From positions 1 to 16,072 of the forward strand of contig NZ_CALHII010000023.1 of assembly GCF_938030815.1 (NCBI RefSeq): DNA of 16,072 nucleotides, read 5' to 3'. This DNA is from an uncultured Campylobacter sp. (GTDB lineage Bacteria > Campylobacterota > Campylobacteria > Campylobacterales > Campylobacteraceae). The translations under genes and the position numbers were made by a program. The notes beneath the pieces were generated by a model. The model was not told the origin of the DNA, made no database searches, and worked only from the letters and a program-made list of their open reading frames with translations. This document shows positions 7,755-13,564 of the stretch, piece after piece; positions within the stretch are counted from its first letter, which is position 1, and each line of letters begins with the position of its first letter.

Positions 7755-8432
7755 GTGAATAACCTAAATCATCTAGCCCTCGTGATGGACGGCAACGGGC
7801 GCTGGGCGAAAAAGCGCGGTCTGCTGCGCACCGGCGGGCACGAAGCGGGCGCGGAGGTCGTGGAGCAGATCTGCGAGTTTTGCATTGACGAAGGCATCGC
7901 AAACCTCACACTCTACGCCTTTAGCACCGAAAATTGGAAGCGTCCGAAAAGCGAAGTGGAATTTTTGATGAAGTTGCTTCAAAAATTCCTAATTTCGCGC
8001 CGCGAAAAATTTACCCAAAACGGGATAAAATTCTATCCGATCGGCGATATATCGGCTTTTAGCGGCGATCTGCGAAGCGAGATCGAATATCTTTCAAATT
8101 TAACTCAAAACGGGCGAGCGCTAAATTTTAACCTAGCAATCAACTACGGCTCGCGAGACGAGATCGTGCGAGCGTGTGAGAGGCTGCTTGCAAGCGGCGA
8201 GCGACTAAGCGAAGCGGGCATCAGCGAGCATCTGGATACCACGCACAGCGGCGACGTGGATCTGCTGGTGCGCACGGGCGGCGAGCAGCGGCTGTCGAAT
8301 TTCTTGCTCTGGCAGGCGAGCTACGCCGAGCTTGCGTTTACGCCGACGCTGTGGCCGGATTTCAGGCGCGAGGAGCTTGCGCGCATAGTGGATGATTTCC
8401 GCCGCAAACAGCGCCGCTTCGGCGGTCTTTGA
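7755..8432 (+). CDS. uppS: UppS: undecaprenyl diphosphate synthase (cis-prenyltransferase)
   Basis: Extends farnesyl diphosphate with isopentenyl diphosphate to the C55 lipid carrier of peptidoglycan and surface polysaccharide synthesis. The 225 residues contain the family marks: MDGNGRWAKKRG with metal-binding Asp12, the GGHEAG segment, YAFSTENWKRP, NLAINYGSRDEI, and the C-terminal VRTGGEQRLSNFLLWQASYAEL followed by RRFGGL. The start is GTG at 7755, 3 bases after the coaBC stop and without a clear ribosome-binding site, so coupling to coaBC is likely. The next Met (residue 11) belongs to the catalytic motif and would be too late. The cluster's tight spacing ends here, as about 300 bases follow before the next gene. 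Confidence 0.96.
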   Translation: MNNLNHLALVMDGNGRWAKKRGLLRTGGHEAGAEVVEQICEFCIDEGIANLTLYAFSTENWKRPKSEVEFLMKLLQKFLISRREKFTQNGIKFYPIGDISAFSGDLRSEIEYLSNLTQNGRALNFNLAINYGSRDEIVRACERLLASGERLSEAGISEHLDTTHSGDVDLLVRTGGEQRLSNFLLWQASYAELAFTPTLWPDFRREELARIVDDFRRKQRRFGGL

Positions 8433-8447
8433 GCTACGGCCAGTCGC

Positions 8448-8640
8448 TTTAAATTTTAAAATTTTAATTCGCAGAACCGCATGCGACGCGGTAAATTTTA
8501 AAATTTAATCCGCGGGCACTCGCGACTTTTAAATTTTAAAATTTCAGGATTTTAATTTACGGCGCCATAAAATTTAAAATTTTAATACGTAGGCGCGCGA
8601 CGCTATAGAAATTTTAAATTTCGCCCTTTTAAATTTAAAG
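8448..8640 (+). repeat. AT-palindromic blocks at about 40-bp spacing, alternating with GC palindromes (uppS downstream region)
   Basis: The roughly 300 bases between uppS and the next start contain no gene. Blocks built from AAATTTTAAAATTT-like sequence are centred near 8458, 8500, 8536, 8577, 8615 and 8634, with centre distances of about 42, 36, 41, 38 and 19. The spacers are GC-rich and carry short palindromes: CGCATGCG (8478-8485), CCGCGG (8510-8515), TCGCGA (8520-8525), GGCGCC (8561-8566) and a GCGCGC run near 8593. Spacer sequences differ from one another but the blocks are nearly alike. It is not a CRISPR, because the blocks are too simple and the spacers too short. Function is unknown; it may be neutral expansion, a transcription end or a protein-binding region. 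Confidence 0.6.
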
Positions 8641-8658
8641 CTCTAGCGCGAGCCGTGT

Positions 8659-8709
8659 TGCGCGGCGTGGTAAATTTACGCGGCAGGATTTTAAAAATCA
8701 CGCCGCGCG
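8659..8709 (+). promoter_or_regulatory. Strong GC-rich stem-loop in the leader of the zinc-ribbon membrane protein gene
   Basis: GCGCGGCGTG (8660-8669) and CACGCCGCGC (8699-8708) are perfect reverse complements. G-T and T-A pairs can extend the stem inward and a T-G pair outward, leaving a loop of about 25 bases. No T-run follows, so it is not a standard intrinsic terminator. CGCGGC at 8679-8684 could pair with GCCGCG at 8702-8707, competing for the same 3' arm. It ends 26 bases before the ATG at 8736, leaving the ribosome-binding site free. It could be an RNA leader structure, a processing or stability element, or a relic. Confidence 0.45.
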
Positions 8710-8735
8710 TTCACGCAAAGACCGAAAGGAAGGCC

Positions 8736-9161
8736 ATGAGCTACTACATACAATGCGGTTGCGGCAAAAAGCTTACCAAAAAGCCTATAAAAACTCTAAG
8801 ATGCCCAAGATGCGGCAGCATGTATAAAAAACCCAAGAAATTTATACTGGCGGTCTATATTTGCCTGCTTGTGTTTTTTGTGCTAGCATTTGCTTTCATC
8901 CCCGATAAAATGGGGATTTTGGCATCCGCAGGCAGCGGGATAGGCGCATATATTATGTTTTTATGGATCGTAGATACTTTGAACTTCGATCTTTTGGACG
9001 CCGTGATACTGGTGGCGGGATTTTTGATTTTCGGCGGATTATATGAGGCATGGGGCGAGCCGCTCATTGCCGGGCTCATAGCTATTTTATTTTGCGTAGG
9101 CGCGGCGGCGATTTTCGTAAAATTTTTCCCTTATGAGAGGCAAAAAATCAATGAAAACTAA
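8736..9161 (+). CDS. Small zinc-ribbon membrane protein, function unknown
   Basis: I do not recognise a named family. The start is the ATG at 8736, which has AAGGAAGG just upstream; the frame stays open back to 8655, but those 27 codons run through the stem-loop and look untranslated. The 141-residue product begins with a probable zinc ribbon, Cys7 and Cys9 (CGCGKK) paired with Cys23 and Cys26 (CPRCGS), in a basic, cytosolic-looking segment. Four hydrophobic helices follow at about 33-55, 60-84, 86-108 and 111-133, and a short charged tail. It sits between uppS and the prepilin peptidase, 65 bases before the latter, where C. jejuni (from memory) has no such gene. Its hairpin and AT-block leader suggests it may have its own regulation. 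A regulatory, scaffolding or quality-control role in the membrane is possible but unsupported. Confidence 0.72.
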   Translation: MSYYIQCGCGKKLTKKPIKTLRCPRCGSMYKKPKKFILAVYICLLVFFVLAFAFIPDKMGILASAGSGIGAYIMFLWIVDTLNFDLLDAVILVAGFLIFGGLYEAWGEPLIAGLIAILFCVGAAAIFVKFFPYERQKINEN

Positions 9162-9226
9162 GAAATTTCTCGCTACCATAAAGCGTTTGATTAAATTTTA
9201 AAAAGTTAAAGCTCCAAAGGAAAAAG

Positions 9227-9982
9227 ATGGATTTAAATATCGTTTACGGCGTGATTTTTGCGGTATTCGGCACCTGCGTAGGCTCGTTTTGCAACGTCCT
9301 GATCTACCGTCTGCCGCGCGGACAGAGCGTAAATTTCCCCGCATCACACTGCCCCAAATGCTCTCACGCTTTAAAATTTTACCACAATATCCCGCTGCTT
9401 TCGTGGCTCTTTTTGGGCGGCAAATGCGCCTTTTGTAAAACCAAAATTTCGATCCGCTACCCGATCGTCGAGCTTTTAGGCGGCGCGCTTGCGCTTGCGG
9501 CGTATTTCGGCGAGCCCGATCTTGCAAAAGCCGCGGTGCTTGGGCTTTGCTTTATCTTGCTTATGGCGCTTTCGGCGATCGATTTTGAGTATAAAGCCGT
9601 ACCGGAGAGCCTTCTTTACGTAGTTACGGCGCTTTCGCTTGCTTATACGCTGATGTATGATTTTAATCTTAGCGGCGTAGGAGCGGCGGCGGGATACGCG
9701 GCGATATTTTTCGTGCTGCGCCTCATCGTCACCTTCGTGCTAAAGCGCGAAGCGATGGGAAGCGCGGATATTTTTATCGCGGGCGTTATGGGGGCGATTT
9801 TGGGCTGGAAGCTGGGCGGCATCTCGATCTACATCGGCGCGATTTTGACGCTGCCTGCGTATCTCATCGCGCACAAAAAGGGCTACGAGCTGCCGTTCGT
9901 GCCGTTTTTATCGATGGGGCTGCTTCTTACCTTTATTTTTAGAGATCAAATTTTAAGGCTTCTGGACGTCATTTATGGATAG
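9227..9982 (+). CDS. Prepilin peptidase (A24 family, PilD-like), bifunctional leader peptidase/N-methyltransferase
   Basis: Inner-membrane aspartic protease that cuts and N-methylates type IV prepilins or pseudopilins. The 251 residues start with GTCVGSFCNVLIYRLPRG, followed by the cytoplasmic methylase-type domain with two CxxC pairs (Cys42/Cys45 and Cys67/Cys70) flanking NIPLLSWLFLGGKC, then about six more membrane helices. The catalytic aspartates are Asp119 in AIDFEYKAVPE and Asp181 in MGSADIFIAG; the second motif is normally GxGDxK, so Gly and Lys are replaced although the Asp remains. The ATG is preceded by AAAGGA, and the gene overlaps the next by 8 bases. No pilin gene is in the window. 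In Campylobacter the likely clients are pseudopilins of the DNA-uptake (cts) system, which is inference. Confidence 0.92.
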   Translation: MDLNIVYGVIFAVFGTCVGSFCNVLIYRLPRGQSVNFPASHCPKCSHALKFYHNIPLLSWLFLGGKCAFCKTKISIRYPIVELLGGALALAAYFGEPDLAKAAVLGLCFILLMALSAIDFEYKAVPESLLYVVTALSLAYTLMYDFNLSGVGAAAGYAAIFFVLRLIVTFVLKREAMGSADIFIAGVMGAILGWKLGGISIYIGAILTLPAYLIAHKKGYELPFVPFLSMGLLLTFIFRDQILRLLDVIYG

Positions 9983-11006
9983 AGTGCAGCGCTATTTATT
10001 TAGCAATTTTGTCGGCTCGTTCGCGTCGCTTTTCAGCACGCTTTTTATCATAATGTCGATCGTCTTTTTCCTTCAGATCGCGCGCATTACGTCGTTTATC
10101 GAGATAAATTTTTCGGAGCTAGTCAAGCTCTATCTTTTCATGCTGCCGCGCATCCTCATATTTACGGTGCCGATCGCGTTTTTCGTAGCGCTTAGTATCT
10201 CGCTTTTTAGGCTCTCTAAAGAGAACGAAACCATCGTCATCTTTACGATCGGCTACGCCACGCGCAAGATCGCGCTGTTTTTCGGCATAAGCGCCGCGCT
10301 GTGCTCTTTGGCGCTGCTTTTCGTATCGCTTTTTATGATGCCGATAGCCGAAAATTTAAAGGACAATTTCATCGATTACAAAAAAATTAGCGCGACGCTA
10401 AATATCAAATCCAACGAATTCGGGCAGAAATTCTCCGACTGGCTCGTTTTTATCGACTCGCAGGAAAACAACGGCACAAGCACGCTGTATAAGGATCTCG
10501 TGCTGTATAATCCAGGTGGCTCGCAGGATCACGAGCGGATGATCGTAGCGCGTAGCGGCGAGTTTAAAAACGAAAACGCGAGCTTTTCTGCGATGCTGCA
10601 CGACGGCAAAATTTACACGATGGGTGGCGAGCAGTGGCACGTAAGCGAGTTTGAAAGCCTAACTCTGCGCACGCAAAGCGACCGCAATATCCGCGGCGGA
10701 GGCGGCGTGATCGGATACTGGAGCGATATGAGCGGCAGCGAAAAGCGCAGGAAAGAATTTAGCATCTACACCCTCGTCTCGCTCTTTCCGCTGGCGAGCT
10801 TTCTGTTTGCGCTAAGCCTCGGCATCGTGACCTATCGCTACGAAAAGGGCTTCGTTTACGCGGGGATCTTCGGCGTGCTTTTTAGCTACTTCGCGCTAAT
10901 CATGCTACTCTCCAAATACCCGAGCATCGCGCTTCCCGTGACATTCGGCGTTACGCTTATCGGCTCGCTGCTTTACTACAGGATCAAAATTGCCCCGAGA
11001 TACTGA
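9975..11006 (+). CDS. LptF/LptG (YjgP/YjgQ)-family permease, probable LPS export component
   Basis: Transmembrane subunit of the type that, with the LptB ATPase, pulls LPS from the inner membrane onto the LptA bridge. The 343 residues have the family layout: three helices in the N-terminal part (about 15-35, 50-77, 97-122), a soluble periplasmic beta domain (about 125-255), then three more helices (about 262-285, 292-315, 318-338). The opening VQRYLFSNFVGSF and the EMxxxR-like region replaced by KENETIVIFTIGYA at about 81-94 fit LptF/G. Whether it is the F or the G subunit cannot be settled from one sequence. It overlaps the peptidase gene by 8 bases and the next frame by 17, so translation is probably coupled along the cluster. 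Confidence 0.88.
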   Translation: MDRVQRYLFSNFVGSFASLFSTLFIIMSIVFFLQIARITSFIEINFSELVKLYLFMLPRILIFTVPIAFFVALSISLFRLSKENETIVIFTIGYATRKIALFFGISAALCSLALLFVSLFMMPIAENLKDNFIDYKKISATLNIKSNEFGQKFSDWLVFIDSQENNGTSTLYKDLVLYNPGGSQDHERMIVARSGEFKNENASFSAMLHDGKIYTMGGEQWHVSEFESLTLRTQSDRNIRGGGGVIGYWSDMSGSEKRRKEFSIYTLVSLFPLASFLFALSLGIVTYRYEKGFVYAGIFGVLFSYFALIMLLSKYPSIALPVTFGVTLIGSLLYYRIKIAPRY

Positions 11007-11682
11007 AAAAGACTACAAATTTTGCGGCGGCGAAATTTTAAACGAAAGCTCGTCTGCTCGAAATTTAACGGATAAAATTTCGGCGAGCAAGGCTAGCACC
11101 TCTGAAATTTTGCGTGGCGTAAATTTAAAACGCGAAGCGCAAAACGGCGAGCAAGCTTTGATCTTAAACGACAGGTTTTCAAATTTTAAAAATTCCGCTC
11201 TCGTAAGCTCGGCGAGCGATACGGCTATCCATACTGCGCCTGATTGCAGTTTGAAGCAAGAAAGCGTCAGGCGAAATTTAGACGCCGTTTCCGCTAAAAA
11301 GACTACGCGCGCGGCAAATTTAAATTCCGCCCGCAAAAATTCCGCCGATACCGCTGCTTCGGATATTTGCGCGGCAAACGCTGCGAAAGCTAATGTGGCA
11401 AGCGGCGACGCTTTAAAAATCTATATATCGCCCGTCGCAAAATTTTACACTACCCGTCCCGCGTCCGCCCACACCGCAGACTCCCGCAAAGCAAACGCCG
11501 CCCGCATAGCAGATGCCCCAGCAAACACCCTCACAAGCGCATCCGAATTAAAAAATATTCTTGAAAGCGCGCCCGCAAGCGACTTCGCAGCGAGCGAACT
11601 TGCGCAAATCGGCAAAATAAGCACTCTGCCAAATGTCCCCGCAGATGCGTGCACCTTCGCAGCGAGCGTAAACTCCGAACGC
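10990..11682 (+). other. Ala/Ser-rich low-complexity N-terminal extension of TruA
   Basis: About 231 codons ahead of the TruA domain encode a hydrophilic stretch rich in Ala, Ser, Asn, Lys and Thr, with no signal peptide, membrane segment or recognisable domain. AAATTT words recur roughly every 20-40 bases between GC-rich stretches, the same texture as the non-coding region at 8448-8640, yet the frame contains no stop. It reads as intergenic-type DNA kept open or captured as coding. Long minus-strand frames here reflect the stop-poor composition. Confidence 0.6.
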
Positions 11683-12381
11683 GTAAAGCTCAAGCTCGTC
11701 TATTCCTACGACGGCTCGAAATTTAGCGGCTCGCAGTCTCAGCCTCACGGGCGCGGCGTCGAGGACGTGCTGCGCGCGGCTTTGGGGCGAGTGGGGATCT
11801 TTGCGCCACTTATCAGCAGCTCGCGCACCGATAAAGGGGTGCACGCGCTGCGCCAGGTAAGCTGCGTCGAATGCACCGTGCATTGGGAGCTGCCGCGCCT
11901 AAAAGAGCTCATCAACCGCCACTGCGCGCCCTATATTTTTGTGCAGCACATCAGCCCGGTGCCGCGCGATTTTCATCCGCGTTACGACGCCGTGGCGCGC
12001 TCCTATCGCTACGTTTTAAACCACGGACGTCCAAGCCCCTTTCTTAGCGATTTTTGCGTGTTTTATCCGCGCGTGGATCTTGCCGCGCTCAATGCTGCGC
12101 TTGCAAATTTTGTCGGCGAGCACGATTTTAGCGAGTTTATGAAAAGCGGCAGCGACATAAAAAGCCCGATACGCGAGCTCTACATCGCGCGCGCCTACTC
12201 TTTTAGAAATTTGACCTTGATAAATTTTAAAGCCAACGGATTTTTGCGAGCGCAGGTGCGACTGATGGTCGCAAACGCCCTAAAATCCGTGCAGAGCGGG
12301 CGCAAGATCAGCTTCTCGCGGGCTCTTAGCAGAATCCCCTTTCCGCCGAACGGGCTGTATCTTAGCGGCGTGAGTTATTAA
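10990..12381 (+). CDS. truA: TruA: tRNA pseudouridine(38-40) synthase with a long N-terminal extension
   Basis: Isomerises uridines 38-40 in the tRNA anticodon arm. The catalytic domain starts near residue 232 (KLKLVYSYDGSKFSGSQSQ) and is of normal length, about 230 residues. Catalytic Asp281 lies in SSRTDKGVHALRQVS; HPRYDAVARSYRYVL and GFLRAQVRLMV are also conserved. The whole frame is 463 codons because it opens at a TTG (10990) inside the end of the permease gene, with AGGATC just upstream. No in-frame ATG, GTG or TTG lies near the domain boundary; the closest I found is a GTG at 11395, without a ribosome-binding site and still leaving nearly 100 extra residues. So the extension is either translated or the true start is hidden by a sequence error or non-standard codon. 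It is the last gene of the cluster. Confidence 0.9.
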   Translation: MPRDTEKDYKFCGGEILNESSSARNLTDKISASKASTSEILRGVNLKREAQNGEQALILNDRFSNFKNSALVSSASDTAIHTAPDCSLKQESVRRNLDAVSAKKTTRAANLNSARKNSADTAASDICAANAAKANVASGDALKIYISPVAKFYTTRPASAHTADSRKANAARIADAPANTLTSASELKNILESAPASDFAASELAQIGKISTLPNVPADACTFAASVNSERVKLKLVYSYDGSKFSGSQSQPHGRGVEDVLRAALGRVGIFAPLISSSRTDKGVHALRQVSCVECTVHWELPRLKELINRHCAPYIFVQHISPVPRDFHPRYDAVARSYRYVLNHGRPSPFLSDFCVFYPRVDLAALNAALANFVGEHDFSEFMKSGSDIKSPIRELYIARAYSFRNLTLINFKANGFLRAQVRLMVANALKSVQSGRKISFSRALSRIPFPPNGLYLSGVSY

Positions 12382-12383
12382 GA

Positions 12384-12459
12384 CTTGAAATTTATAGCGT
12401 TAAATTTTATCCACGGGCGTTTGGATTTCAAGCTTAGAATTTTATCGCGGTAAAATTCT
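12384..12459 (+). terminator. Two consecutive inverted repeats after truA (possible terminator or RNA structure)
   Basis: CTTGAAAT (12384-12391) pairs perfectly with ATTTCAAG (12425-12432) across 33 bases. Directly after it AGAATTTTA (12436-12444) pairs with TAAAATTCT (12451-12459) around the 6-base loop TCGCGG. The second stem is AT-rich and has no following T-run, so intrinsic termination would be weak. The position, between the end of the glmU-truA cluster and a new transport unit, fits a boundary element. Confidence 0.35.
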
Positions 12460-12529
12460 GCATATGAGAGTAGATCGCCACCCTACTTTGATATTAAATC
12501 ACCTGCACCACGATGTGTAAAATCGTAAA

Positions 12530-12570
12530 TTTGCGCAAAATTCGATCTGTTTTTATTAGAATTTTATAGA
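12530..12570 (+). promoter_or_regulatory. Candidate promoter and operator of the TAXI-TRAP unit
   Basis: A 10-base palindrome TTTGCGCAAA (12530-12539) lies just ahead of a T-rich tract (12546-12557) and a possible -10 box TATAGA (12565-12570), 44 bases before the ATG at 12615. The palindrome is short, so the operator idea is weak. The gap of 233 bases between truA and this unit supports an own promoter somewhere here. Confidence 0.35.
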
Positions 12571-12614
12571 AATTTAGCAATACTTTCAAACTTTTAACTC
12601 AAAAAGGAGCAAAG

Positions 12615-13556
12615 ATGAAAAAAATTTCTGTTGCTTTGGCCGGTTTGGCCTTACTAGCTAGCGTTTCAGGCGCTAAGGAGTTCATCAATATCGGCACCGG
12701 CGGTATGACCGGCACCTATTATCCGGTAGGCGGCGCGATTTGCCGCTTGGTAAATATGGATAAAAATATGAAATGCTCCGTGCAATCGACGGGCGGCTCG
12801 ACGTATAACGTCAATAACGTGCTTAAAAAAGAGCTAAATTTCGGCTTCGTTCAAAGCGATGTCGTCTATGATAAATACAACGGTACGGGCAAATTTCAAG
12901 GCGCGGCGGATAAAAATTTACGCTCCGTAATTTCGATCTATCCGGAGCTTTTGGCCTTCGTCGTCTCTAAGGAGAGCGGTATTAAAGCTTACGGCGACGC
13001 TGCGGGCAAAAAGATCAATATCGGAAACCCGGGCAGCGGCAACGAGCTAACCAGCACGATAGTTTTTGAAAATTACGACTTCGATCTTAAAAAGCTCGCC
13101 CAGCACGGCGTCTTAACCGCGCAAGAATGCCCTATGGCGCTAAAAGATAAGAAAATCGACGGATACTTCTACGTCGTAGGACATCCGACCGCAAATATTA
13201 CCGATGCGGCGACTTCGCTTCCTATCGACTTAGTCGGCATCGACGATGAGCATATCAAAAAAATTCTAGAAAAATATCCATATTTTGCCAAAGGCGTGAT
13301 CCCTGCGAAGATGTATGACGGCGTAGACCACGATACGCAAACTATCGGCGTAAAGGCTGTACTCGTAACCGACGCTAGCCAAAGCGACGAGGCGGTTAGG
13401 GCGGTAGTTAAGGCTATACTTGATAATTTTGACGAGTATAAAAAGCTACACCCTGCGTTAAATTTGGTAAGCAAAGAATCTCTTTTAGAGGGGCTTAGCG
13501 CGCCGCTTCATCCTGCGGCAGAGGCGGTGTATAAAGAAGCTGGGCTGCTGAAATAG
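12615..13556 (+). CDS. TAXI-family TRAP transporter periplasmic solute-binding protein
   Basis: Substrate-binding component that feeds the TRAP permease encoded next. The 313 residues begin with a Sec signal peptide (KK, hydrophobic core ALAGLALLASVSGA, probable cut before KEF at about residue 21). The mature start INIGTGGMTGTYYPVGGAI is the hallmark of the TAXI family, followed by STGGSTYNVNNVL, LNFGFVQSDV and NIGNPGSGNELTS, which line the binding cleft. Two Cys (near 43 and 54) flank the first loop and could form a disulphide in the periplasm. AAAGGAG precedes the ATG. The permease starts 8 bases after the stop. Known TAXI ligands are organic acids such as glutamate or 2-oxoglutarate for a few members; the ligand here cannot be predicted. 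Confidence 0.94.
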   Translation: MKKISVALAGLALLASVSGAKEFINIGTGGMTGTYYPVGGAICRLVNMDKNMKCSVQSTGGSTYNVNNVLKKELNFGFVQSDVVYDKYNGTGKFQGAADKNLRSVISIYPELLAFVVSKESGIKAYGDAAGKKINIGNPGSGNELTSTIVFENYDFDLKKLAQHGVLTAQECPMALKDKKIDGYFYVVGHPTANITDAATSLPIDLVGIDDEHIKKILEKYPYFAKGVIPAKMYDGVDHDTQTIGVKAVLVTDASQSDEAVRAVVKAILDNFDEYKKLHPALNLVSKESLLEGLSAPLHPAAEAVYKEAGLLK

Positions 13557-13564
13557 GCTAGTTG

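Noticed and set aside
8412..8429. Short GC hairpin (CGCCG-CTT-CGGCG) followed by TCTTT at the end of uppS as a terminator
   Set aside because: It lies within the conserved C-terminal codons of uppS, the stem is only 5 bp and the T-run is interrupted.
8448..8640. CRISPR array
   Set aside because: The blocks are 14-20 bp of simple AT palindrome, spacing varies, spacers are only about 20 bp and no cas gene is present.
8655..8735. In-frame 27-codon extension of the zinc-ribbon protein starting at TTG 8655
   Set aside because: It runs through the GC stem-loop, has no ribosome-binding site, and the ATG at 8736 has a clear AAGGAAGG ahead of it.
11013..11693. Minus-strand open frames opposite the TruA extension
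   Set aside because: They lack ribosome-binding sites and recognisable domains; stop-poor composition explains them.
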